Positions 21,654-31,179 of a stretch of 64,000 bases of DNA are shown in pieces; the stretch's first letter is position 1, and every line of letters starts with the position of its first letter. Source of the DNA: Apiotrichum sp. Y4204 (lineage: Eukaryota > Basidiomycota > Tremellomycetes > Trichosporonales > Trichosporonaceae); contig JAMYHL010000096.1 in assembly GCA_025531455.1 (NCBI GenBank), positions 1 to 64,000 on the forward strand. Reading direction: 5' to 3'. The notes beneath the pieces were generated by a model, which had not been told where the DNA came from, did not search any database, and saw only the letters and a list, made by a program, of their open reading frames with translations. The translations under genes and the position numbers were made by a program.

Positions 21654-24264
21654 ATGCCTTCGCCGAAGCGTGGTCGCGACGATGATGGCGGCGGGGGGAG
21701 GGGGAAGAAGGCGCGCGTCTCGGCGTCGGCTTCCGACCCGCATATCCGTCCTGGAAACAGTCATCCAGCTCCAGTACCGGGTCCATCAACTGCGCCCGCC
21801 GTGCCGTCGACTCCGGGTTTGCGGCGAGCAAAGGGTGCCACTTCTACACCCACCGCGTCGCCATCCCAGCGCTCCAAGCTCAGCACCCCAGACTCATTCA
21901 CCAGCACTGGCACCGGTATCCCCGGCATGCCGCTGCTGTACCACACGGCGCTGGAGGCGCACCACGCCGCGGCGCGGCACTACCAGCAGGCGTTTGTGCC
22001 GCTCGGCGCGTCCGTCCCTGACAAGTGCGCAATACCGCTGTACTGGGACGGGCGGGAGGAGGGGTACGTGCACGACCCTTATGCAGGCCACACCGCGCTG
22101 CGGCTTCTCGTGCTCGCGCTGGACCTGCTCAGCTTGGGACTCAGCCAGAAGGGACTCTCGGACAAGGAGCGCGTGGCGTTCAGCCTCGAGTTTGCGACGG
22201 TGGGAATCAAGCTCGCTAGCGCGGCGACCATTCTCGGAACGATGCGCGCGGAGCTCAGAGCGGCGTATGGCATCGAGATCAACCTCGCCAGAGTATATGC
22301 TGATCTCGAGACGGTGCTGGCGAAATCGGTGGGTCCTACGCTGAGCTACACTTTTTCTGCCTCCTAGCTCACACGCAGCTTGTCATTGCGCGCCGCAGTC
22401 CATATCTCAAGCCGTACGCAAATGACCTCACGCTCGCCAGCGCTCGTCTAGCTGTTATGAGGGTATGTGCCATTCCTCGGCTCCACATGTGCGGCGCTAA
22501 TCTCAGGACAAGGGAAGCCAGGCGAGGCAGATCATCAAGCAGGCGCTCGCGGCCAGTGCACGGTGGGTACATTAACGAAGGCGCTTCTAACCCAGCAGAG
22601 AAGAGTATCAGCACCGGTACAGCCTTTATCTTCTCTTCATGGCGTTTCTGCGGGACACGAACAATGCCGAGTTCTTTCGCGTCGCCGCAGATCTCGAGGC
22701 GGAGGCCGAGGCCGCGGGGCATACTCAGATGGTACAGATTGTGCACATGGCCCGATTATCGGGGCACTTCTGCCTGCGAAAGTGGGACAACCTCGGCGAC
22801 TCGCTTGATAAGGCTGCCAAGGTGCTGAATGTCGATTATGGGCCAATACGCGCGGAAGACCCCTTCCTTGTCAACCTTCATATCCACTTTCACCATTTCC
22901 GCACCCTCCACGCCAGCCGTATCGGTGACCCCGAAGCGTCAAAGATGGGGCTCAAGTGCGTGTTTGAACTTATGGACGAAGCGTCTGAGCGAGGGATTCT
23001 CAATCAGCAGAGGGCTAATGGTGGTGTCATGAGGGTGAGCTTTCCATTTTCTGCCGAAGCTGACACCAGATCCGGCTGCCTTCGCCATCTGGCCCCACGC
23101 AGTACATCTACGTCCAAACCACCCACGTCAACATGCTGCATTCCCTCACTTACCTCAACTCACTTGTGTCCCGACGGAACTTGTTCCTCTCGAACGACAA
23201 GTGCCGCGCACTCGTGCACGGGAGCGCGATGCGGGAGTACGAGCGCGAAGCACGCGTCGACGACATGTGGGATTCAGGATGTGAGTCTGCGTCTCCGAGC
23301 CATGCTAATCCCAGTCTCCCCCATGCAAGGTATCGGGCACGCGGTCGAGTTGCGCCTCACGTTCATGATGCTGCGCCTCGGAGCGATGATGGAGCAGGCG
23401 TTAGCATATATCTGCCGCAGTGCCTTCAAGGAGGCGGACAAGGTAGGTGTTGAAGGGCTTACTCATCTAACACCCAGATGCTCACCGAAATCGTTGCCCT
23501 GCTACGCGCGAGCAATCTGTTCCACTTACTGAGTCCGCAAGTCTCTTTGCTTTACGCGCAGTTCGCACACTACCTCGGCCGGCCCGAGATCGCTCAGCGC
23601 TACTACCGCGCAGCAAAGTACTCGCTGGTCCCCGGGTCAGAACTGCGCGCACTGGTCGAGATCGGCCTCCTGGGAGCCGAGGGCCACCTTTCCGATCTCC
23701 TCAACGATCACGACCGCGCCACAGAGGTAAACGTGGTCGCGGACATGTGCCGGTCCGGCTCGAACGCGCAGATGCACGCCGTCGGCAACTTTCTCTCGAG
23801 TCTCACGGATTCCGAGCGTATCTCTTCCAAGTGAGCTTACCGAATCGCGCCTAGCTAACATCAGGCGCAAGCTTGCAGAGGCGTACAGCGTCGTCCGCAA
23901 AACGGACCACAACATGCTGTACACGCTCATATTCGCGTTCACGACGGCGTCGGCGCAGTGGGGCGACCGCGAGCGGCAGCTTAAGCAGCTCAAATCGGGA
24001 CGTCACCTGGCGCGCAGCCTCGGAGGTGAGGACCGGGAGGACCGTGTGGGGCAGGCAGCGCTGGGGTTGTGGTATATCCGCAAGCTAAGAGGTGAGTTGT
24101 CGAGTTCTGAAATGGCTCTGATGACAGAACACTACCGCCTCGACGGCAAGTATGAAGAGGAGGCGGCGGCTAAGGTAGAGGAGGAGACGTGTGTCGCGCG
24201 CCTGAAGGAGATATACGCGTACTCGCTCACGCGGTTCCCCCTTCCAAAAGCCAGCGACGATTAG
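21654..24264 (+). CDS. Cohesin-loading factor MAU2/Scc4 family
   Basis: This is the predicted partner of Scc2/NIPBL in loading cohesin on chromatin (S. pombe Ssl3, human MAU2). A basic disordered N-terminus (KRGRDDDGGGGRGKKARV) is followed by a TPR-like helical array with typical repeat phrases such as LYAQFAHYLGRPEIAQRYYRAA, LGLWYIRKLREHYRL and HSLTYLNSLVSRRN. The relative order of helices and the last TPR block resemble human MAU2; the match is structural more than motif-level. About ten exons give roughly 720 residues. I chose the ATG at 21654 because the upstream in-frame ATG (21477) reads through CT-rich leader. An APC5-type TPR protein is the main alternative. Confidence 0.6.
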
Positions 24265-24624
24265 GCGATGGCGACTAATATGATCTGTACTACACTTCCA
24301 CTTCCACTCACAACAACATTCACACTGCACACACATTACATCACACGCTCCGTCATCTGCAACTCTGTGCCCCATACCCAGCATCTGTAGCACCAGTGGT
24401 CATATGATATACATTGTCACGTCGCGGGTATGAATGGGCGGTATACATGCTGAGGGGTGGGCGGCCGGGCGGCGCGGGACTGGTGCTCGCGGCGACTGCT
24501 TTTGAATATGATGGCGACGATGACGGCGGGGTGAAGATCGGATGTGGAAGCGAGTGGGCGAGAGTGCGCAAAGCATCGCGATGCTGTTCCTCCTGATTCC
24601 GAGCTCCTTCGACTCGACGCTCAT
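24265..24624. other. Convergent 3' space between MAU2 and uS8m
   Basis: Nothing beyond transcript ends is seen. Confidence 0.6.
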
Positions 24625-25116
24625 CTACGACGCGCGGCAAACGACCTCGCCGCCGAGGCCTCGGCGGAACGCCTCCCATCCCTCGAGATACGTCTGGACG
24701 CCCTTGCGCCCAATCTTTGTGTCGGTGGGGACCTTTACGACAAAGATCTCACCGGACCCGACGCCGGCAACGTTGCGCGACCGCTTGCCGCGGAGGAGGA
24801 GGCCGAGTTCCTTGTTGTCGACAATCTTGCGGAGAGAGGACTTGGACACGAGCTCGACGCGGCGCAGCACCGGCTGTCCGTTACGGTGCTTGAGGGTGAC
24901 CCAGACGCGCTGCGCGGCCTTGGGGAGAGAGGGGAACTGCGCGGGGTTGGGCTGGACGGGCGAGCCGAGGGACACGTTTGAGATGAGGCCGTGGCGGAGG
25001 AGGGCGGAGGCAATGCCGAGCGACGCGTTCGAGTACGGCAGCGAGGTCGCGGCCAGCGCGGCGCGCGACGTGTTCGTCAGGTGCGAGCACAGGCGGTGCG
25101 GCGGGGCGGGGAGCAT
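24625..25116 (-). CDS. Mitochondrial ribosomal protein uS8m (MRPS8)
   Basis: This single-exon gene encodes 163 residues. The uS8 fold is recognisable from the N-terminal HRLCSHLTNTSRAAL, the central LGIASALLRHGLISNV, SKSSLRKIVDNKELG and the C-terminal GLGGEVVCRAS, the mitochondrial counterpart of the bacterial S8 ending GGE(V/I)L. It binds the central domain of the small-subunit rRNA. The first ATG gives the expected length, and no separate presequence is obvious. It shares a 329-bp upstream region with the mS45 gene, another small-subunit protein. Confidence 0.88.
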   Translation of the reverse strand: MLPAPPHRLCSHLTNTSRAALAATSLPYSNASLGIASALLRHGLISNVSLGSPVQPNPAQFPSLPKAAQRVWVTLKHRNGQPVLRRVELVSKSSLRKIVDNKELGLLLRGKRSRNVAGVGSGEIFVVKVPTDTKIGRKGVQTYLEGWEAFRRGLGGEVVCRAS

Positions 25117-25445
25117 GGTGGGAGTGTTGTGCGGGGGGCAGAGTAACGGAGTGAGACGGAGCAGATGATAATGGATGGTGACGAACGAGTAATGCATCGC
25201 GAGCTGTCAAAAGTCACTGGACTCGGGCGAGTGGGAAAAAAAGTGCCACAACGGGTGTGCCTGTGCTGCAGCTCTGTTGGTTCGCATAATCCCGCCTATT
25301 CCCGACCACCGTAGCCATTTGTGCTCTCGCACCCAACCTCGACTTTCCGACTTTTTTTTCTTGTCGCCAGTCTCGTTTGCATCCATCTCTCCCATCTCAC
25401 CTCCCCTCTCCCTCCCATCTTTCTTCTTCTCTTCACATTCACACC
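25117..25445. promoter_or_regulatory. Bidirectional promoter, uS8m / mS45
   Basis: Both genes encode mitochondrial small-subunit proteins and start at the edges of this 329-bp segment. The mS45 side is strongly CT-rich (25330-25440). Confidence 0.7.
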
Positions 25446-26861
25446 ATGTCCTTCGTCACGGCCGTCGCGGGCCCCTCCCGTATTCCCTACGGAGCGGCGC
25501 AGGCCGCGCGCGTCGCGTGCACCGCAGCCCAGTGCGCGCGCCGCGGGTACGCGCAGCAGGCGCGCCGGAAAAATGACGAGGACGAGGAGACTGGACCAAA
25601 GCCTGACGCGGCGGCGTTCCCCGCGGATGTCCTGCCGGGCAACTTTGAGGAGTGGCTTGCAAACGTCGGGTTCAAGTACAAGCGCCCGGGGACGGGGCGT
25701 GCGCGGTGGCTTGGCGGCTCGGTCGTGAGTATATGTAAAGGAGGTTTTGGGGTTTCCAATGCTTACCACCCCAGCCATACGCGTCGAACCCGTCGTTCCG
25801 CCCGCCTCCCCCGCTGTCGAATGACCTGATGAATGTGCTCTCTGCCGAGCTGAGTGCGCAGAAGCGCACGATTGGCCAGATTTCGCAGGCGTACAATGTC
25901 TCAAAGCACCGTCTCGAGGCCATTCGTAAACTCAAGGAGGTCGAGGCCGAGTTTGTCCGCCAGGTACGTGGGCTTGTGCTGGCTGTGATGAGAAACAAAC
26001 ATGACATTCTATTGAAGACCACGCCCCAAGGGCATCTGGTTACAATATTCTTCACTTCCTGAGCCTGCGCGACGTGTCGCGATTAGTCGTCCATGCTGAC
26101 ATTTCTTTCTTCCGTCTGTCACTTTTGCCCGGACTTTAATTGCGCATCTAGGTGAGTGTCTCTTCCGAGCCCCGTTTCCCTCCAACCCCTCCCTCCCCTC
26201 TTCATGATGACCTACTTAGATTAGTCTTTAAGACTTCAACATGGTTTCAAACTCATGCATGGCTTTCTGATACCTCCTTCCCCCTCCCCTCTTTCTCGAC
26301 GTTGATAGCCTGTGCTAACAAACACAGAAACTTCCCCTCCAATATGCCTACCAGGAGAGCATGGAGACTCTTCTCGGCGTCGAGTCGCCTGTTGGCGCCG
26401 ACAAGAAGGCCAGCACCGAGGCCCGCCGGAAGGAGGAGCTCAACCGTCTGGAGCACCCCAGCACAGCGGCCGAACTGCAGGAGGAGCACGACTTTAGCGA
26501 GGACAAGCACAAGGGTGCCTTTAGCCGCAAGTCGATCGTCTCGGGCGGCAGTGTCGAGTCGTTGGCTTGGGAGATGAAGGACGAGGCCGTGTACCTCCGC
26601 GAGCAGAGGGAGGCGACTGCTGAGGCCGCCGCACGCAAGGCTGCCGAGCTTGCCGAGGTCGCGTCCGGTACCGACGCCGACTCGCTCGCCGACAAGGCCG
26701 AGCAGGCCGGCGGGCAGCCGATTGAGCAGGTCGCAAAGACACCGGCGCACATCACCCGCACCGGCAACGACTCGCTGTACCGCTTTGTCGACATTAGCAA
26801 AGACAAGGGCTTCAAGTACAAGAGCGACAGCTTCAAGCCCCGGAGTTTTAAGAAGAAGTAG
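25446..26861 (+). CDS. Mitochondrial ribosomal protein mS45 (Bot1p family)
   Basis: Exons are 25446-25724, 25775-25963 and 26328-26861, about 330 residues. A mitochondrial-type presequence rich in Ala/Arg with few acids precedes FEEWLANVGFKYKRPGTGRARWLGG. The family signature continues with SVPYASNPSFRPPPPLSNDLMN, SQAYNVSKHRLEAIRKLKEVEAEF, and a charged helical C-terminus ending in RFVDISKDKGFKYK and SFKPRSFKKK. Bot1p/mS45 is a fungal-specific component of the mitoribosome small subunit. Intron 2 (25964-26327, 364 nt) is several times longer than the others in the window and appears to host two snoRNAs. Confidence 0.88.
25980..26067 (+). ncRNA. Candidate C/D-box snoRNA 1, intronic in mS45
   Basis: A perfect C box GTGATGA (25985-25991) and a D box CTGA (26059-26062) are 78 nt apart end to end, within the usual snoRNA size. 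Flanking GGC/GCC can form a short terminal stem with one bulge. The bases just before the D box, TTCTTCACTT at positions -2 to -11, are complementary to the conserved LSU rRNA stretch AAGUGAAGAA. The D+5 rule would place 2'-O-methylation on the U. The rRNA sequence is from memory. Confidence 0.5.
26199..26275 (+). ncRNA. Candidate C/D-box snoRNA 2, intronic in mS45
   Basis: C box ATGATGA (26204-26210) and D box CTGA (26267-26270) are 67 nt apart end to end. The bases upstream of the D box, positions -2 to -13 (26254-26265), are fully complementary over 12 nt to the conserved SSU rRNA sequence AAGCCAUGCAUG near the 5' end of 18S. D+5 predicts methylation of the first C. No good terminal stem is visible, which lowers confidence. 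Confidence 0.55.
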
Positions 26862-27290
26862 ACCGTTGTAGCAGCATATGGAGCAGTCATGACATGCAGC
26901 ACTTTTCTGGGCTAGCGGTGCGAGCGGGGAGGTCTGGGTGCAGAGTGTGTCGCAGAGCGTGTCTGCGCAGTTGCACGATGAACCGCGGATGTTCCAAACC
27001 TTGGAAGTGCGCAGGTCGTGGACACGTGGGGGTTATTATGAGGCTTCACTGCGATCACTGCGGAGCGATAAGCTGCCATCGACAATGGGGACCCTGATGA
27101 AGAAGAGACTGCCCACCATGCTCGACTTTGCTTGAACATGAGGCCAGTCAGTCAGTGGAAAGAATATTGGTAGGAGATGTCAGACTCGTCAGGTTGTCAT
27201 TCCCCATCTTCCGCATCACCTTGCTTTGCCCATCACGTACCCTTGACCCAACGTCCATGTCCGCTCCGGCCATCTATCAGTACATACAGT
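26862..27290. other. Convergent 3' space between mS45 and GT17
   Basis: No gene is supported. A TGATGA occurs at about 27096, but no properly spaced D box follows. Confidence 0.5.
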
Positions 27291-28508
27291 CTACTTGTTC
27301 GGGCGCTCGCAGCCGTGGTCGAGGAGATATCGGAACCTGTCGGGCTTTTCCTGCAGGCCGATGGGCACGTTGAGGAACGAGTCCTCCGGCCGCAGCGCGC
27401 CAGAGTACATGACGAGCTCGCGGAACTTGAACACTTCCTGGGGCGGATTAGTATAACACCTCTGACTGATACTCACCGGCCACATGCCGAATGGATCCTG
27501 ACCGGTACACACGCGGTGGCGGAGCGTCTTCTCGTCGAGGTTGCCCGGGGTGACGCGGTCGTTGTGGCCGTAGGTGGTCATTTTGAAGCGCATGGCCTCG
27601 AGGGTGGGGAAGCAAAAGGAGCAGTGCCACCCCGAGTCGACGAGCATGGTATCCGAGTCCCGGCGGTGGTGGTACGGAATCTCGCCGTCGACAACATGCA
27701 CGTGCGGCACCCAGTTGCCGTCGTCCCGCAGCGGGTGGTTGTACGAGTACATGTAGTTGCGCATGTTGAGGTGCAGGCCCTGCGGGGGGTGGCACGAGGT
27801 GAGGAGGTCGAGCGTGTCGCGCGAGACAATCTCGTCGAGGTCGGTCATGAGGACGAGCGAGTCCCTTGGAATTGTGCCATCCTCGCGCATGCGGTTCAGC
27901 AGCTCACTGATCCCCCGCCGGTGGTAAAACTCGTTATCGTGGCTTCCGGGCGGGAGGACCTTTGTGTCCGAGAAGAGGTGGTAGACAATCTCGGCCCCTG
28001 TCTCGGCCGCGATGCGCTCAAACCGCTCCCGATTGTCGGCATAGTACAGCGGCTTGGGGTCTCCCGAATGCGTCCCGTTCGACTCGGAGAAGAGGTAGAG
28101 CTTGACGTACGGCGCATACTCGCGCATACGGAGCTCGAGCATGTCGAGCTCGGACGCGACGGGGATGGCGTCGACCACGAGCGGGCGTTGCGGTTCCAAG
28201 CGCGCCTCCCACCCGTGCAGCCCGCACCATTTCCGGCGCACCTCCATCTCGTCGTCGCCTACAGGACGCGGGAAATGCGTGACGAGGTTCCACTTATCCG
28301 GCGGACGGTCCCACAGCGGCCGGAAGACGTACCCCAAATCACGCTTGATCGTCACGAGTACCCGCCAGTTCCACCACACGACCGCCACCAGTAGGAGAAG
28401 CAGCAGCGGCCGCCGCCGGCGCCGCAGGCTGCCCCACCCGCCACCTATCGATTTTGGGGGACTGGGAGTGCGCGCGAGCGGGAGGACGGGGTCGTCGTGG
28501 GCGGCCAT
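27291..28508 (-). CDS. Glycosyltransferase family 17 (beta-1,4-N-acetylglucosaminyltransferase-like)
   Basis: This is a type II Golgi membrane enzyme. A short cytosolic N-terminus with a basic RRRRRP patch and the single anchor LLLLLLVAVVWWNW precede a catalytic domain with GT17 features: VVDAIPVASELDMLELRMRE, FSESNGTHSGDPKPLYY, DSLVLMTDLDEIVSRDTL (the DxD-like site), GWHCSFCFPTLEAMRFKMT and HNDRVTP. GT17 members (human MGAT3) add bisecting GlcNAc to N-glycans; the acceptor in yeasts is unknown. Bases encoding the 13 residues between MWP and EVFKFREL form a good 39-nt intron (GTGAGT, TACTAAT, CCCCAG) that has no stop and keeps frame, so the protein is probably 392, not 405, residues. Confidence 0.85.
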   Translation of the reverse strand: MAAHDDPVLPLARTPSPPKSIGGGWGSLRRRRRPLLLLLLVAVVWWNWRVLVTIKRDLGYVFRPLWDRPPDKWNLVTHFPRPVGDDEMEVRRKWCGLHGWEARLEPQRPLVVDAIPVASELDMLELRMREYAPYVKLYLFSESNGTHSGDPKPLYYADNRERFERIAAETGAEIVYHLFSDTKVLPPGSHDNEFYHRRGISELLNRMREDGTIPRDSLVLMTDLDEIVSRDTLDLLTSCHPPQGLHLNMRNYMYSYNHPLRDDGNWVPHVHVVDGEIPYHHRRDSDTMLVDSGWHCSFCFPTLEAMRFKMTTYGHNDRVTPGNLDEKTLRHRVCTGQDPFGMWPVSISQRCYTNPPQEVFKFRELVMYSGALRPEDSFLNVPIGLQEKPDRFRYLLDHGCERPNK

Positions 28509-31179
28509 GGAGCGATCTGGGATGTGGGGGATGGAGAGAATGTGTATGTGTGTGTGTGGGGAGTGTTGGGGTTGGAAAGGAGTACAGATGAGTTCTCGTA
28601 TTCATGCGTCACGCTACTCGAGTAGTCTAGAAGTGTACAAGTCTGTCTCACCCTGTACTGTATCCTCCACCGCTCTCGAGCACCATGCATGTCTCGGCGC
28701 TCTGACACTCTCTTGCGTTCGTTCTCGGGTTTAGGGTCATTTCTTGTCGCACATGGTACAAGTCTGTACATTGCAGGAAACCATCGACGGAAAAGCCCCT
28801 CTGGCGTTAGGGGGTTGCAAACATCTTGTCATGGCCATGGACCGAGGCGCAGCCGGTGCAGAGCGATGCAGATGTCTAGGTCCATAGGACCATAGGATCA
28901 CAGGACCATAGGGCACAGAACAGCGTCGAGGACGCCACCTGCCACTGACCATCGGGGTACGGGCCGAGGGATACAGTTATACATCAACAGGATGCACAAG
29001 GCAGAATGTACAGACAAGGCATCAAGTCGACTGCGCTGCGCACAGCTCATAACCTCACATCATCGCGGCTCTTTGTCATACAAGCACCTCGATCATCTCA
29101 GAGATACAGATCCCAAAGATCTCAAGAGACGACGGCTGTCAGCTGCCTTTGCATGTGCCACTTGACCACTTGGTTGCTTCTGTTGGTTGCATGCGCGTGC
29201 CACAGTGCCACAGTGCCTCTTCTGGATCAAGCGTCGTTACGGCATACTGCTCTATCTCTCTCGTCTGTTACGGCATCGCGCCGTTTCCCCGCCGCGGCGC
29301 GCAGCTCGCGCAGCCAGCACAGCTAGCACCAGCACAGCTCGTAGCTGGCGCCTCGATGTCCATCGAAAACTGAGCTTATCCTCAAGGTTGGCCATTACCT
29401 TTCGCCTCGCCTTGCTCCATACCGATCTGGCACTCTGTACTCGATCGTGTCCACCGAACGATATCACGCGTAAAGTATACTGCACAGTGCGCAGCACAGG
29501 CGTCGAGATGAGGTTTCACACAGATGGAATGATATCTTGCCGGCATGATATGTGGACCGCTGTCTCGTGAGTAACTAATGGCCCCAACAGAACTGCTCAA
29601 GCGGTGGAGATCCTGATCTATTAACAGGCCAGTACAGTACTCTGCCCCTCGGTTTCCTCGGTCTGCAATCGCACAGCTTCAGCATGAACCGACCCCAAAG
29701 CAGCGCAAGCCGCGTTATGATTAAGCTGATACAGGGGACTTGGGCGTCTGTCTGTGCAAGACGTGCTGTGTACTGTGGTGTGGGCTGCTATAGCTGACTC
29801 TCATCGGATGTCTCACGACAGATCTCATTCTGGTGTGGTCACCACTTGCGCCACCACTTGCGCAACCACCTGAGCTGGCTGTCGCACCCCGTATGCCGCT
29901 TGCCGGTTGCCGCTCGTTGCATGCTTGAAGGCTGTACGCAGACACTTGCACCAGAGGTCCCGATACAGGAGCGCTGCACCACAGCTCATATCCCGCATAG
30001 CCGCGACTCGGGACCATGCAAAAGGAGCCTCGATCGTTTCAGGTTGGCTGCAGCGACAAGAACGGCAAAAGTGGTCTCGGGACAAGATGCATTCAGCAGT
30101 GAAACGTCCGTCCAATGTCTGTCCGACATTCGACATCCCTTGTCGGTCCGCATGTGCATCAAGGGTTTACCGGTGGGCTCGGCCTCGCCGCCTGGCTCTC
30201 CAGTACATACCCGGTTGCCGACGACGAGGAGACTTTACGGAGACGGGGATGATAAAATGCTCTTGTCGACATGCACTTCATTCTCGTCGATAAACCATAA
30301 CAAGGCGCCAAGAGCCCGTCCAACCGGCGGCATACTGATCTACTGATATCTCAAGCGTCTCACGAGTTGCACCCACCAGACCAAGAGTCCACGAAGGCGC
30401 GCTACGCCGTCGCTGACCCCCCGTTTGCTTGGATTGCTTGACCAGCCAGACAATTCTGATGAGCAGAAACAACCGTATCAGCAGCGCCTCGAAATGCAGC
30501 GCGAGCGCGGAGATGTCGGCTGTACGTGCTGCACACGCGTACGCCCTTGACGCTCGTCCACAGTGCGCGATGCACGCTACGGACGCGCGGTGGCTGTGCC
30601 GCAATGCTAACCCCGGCCATTCCTCACGCATACTGCGCGCTGCACATCCACCATCCACCCGCGCACTGATTGATTGATGCTCTTCTGCTTTGTTCGCTCT
30701 TGGATGTAACGACGCTAGACGAGGCAGGCAGATTGGCACCCGTGTCGTACATGCAGTGCCCCACATGCAGGTGATTATCCAACGGTACTCTCTAATCGAC
30801 GTTCTGTCGGCCCTGTCAGCATTCGCTACCAGCCTCATAGCAGACTGGCTGTAGTGAGCGTGAGCATGTGAGTGATACTGCTGAACAGGGTCAACGATGC
30901 AGATTGAGTACGTACTTGTGCTGCTAGTCTCGGTCATGGATGACGACTGGGTCAATTGAATGAACCGAGGCAAACGCCCAGCGCCCAGCGCCCAGCTTGC
31001 GCCACCCTGCGCATGCACGTAAGTCCATGCTGCGACATGCTGCTTGCTAGCTTGCTGCTTGCGCATGCATATCGTTGCTCGCTCAGTGCTCGCCGACGAG
31101 CAACGCATGCTCGATGCGCGCTAAGCTCTCTTCATCCTCACATTCATCTTCATCGATCATTGACAGAACACTCGACAGG
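28509..31179. other. Gene-poor 2.7-kb divergent intergenic region
   Basis: This is the largest gap in the window, between the GT17 and GT61-like genes. It contains short local repeats (a CCATAGGA cluster at about 28882-28912 and triple CAGCGCC near 30975). The longest frame (minus, 30278-31108, 276 codons) has no family resemblance and an odd composition. No tRNA, transposon or conserved ORF was found. Confidence 0.5.

Noticed and set aside
27090..27170. Possible C/D snoRNA with TGATGA downstream of mS45
   Set aside because: The base before TGATGA is a pyrimidine and no D box follows at suitable distance.
27177..28394. Plus-strand 405-codon frame opposite GT17
   Set aside because: Antisense shadow; the minus strand has clear GT17 motifs.
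30278..31108. 276-codon minus frame in the gene-poor gap
   Set aside because: Composition looks random and no motif or splice pattern is seen; kept only as a possibility in the gap finding.
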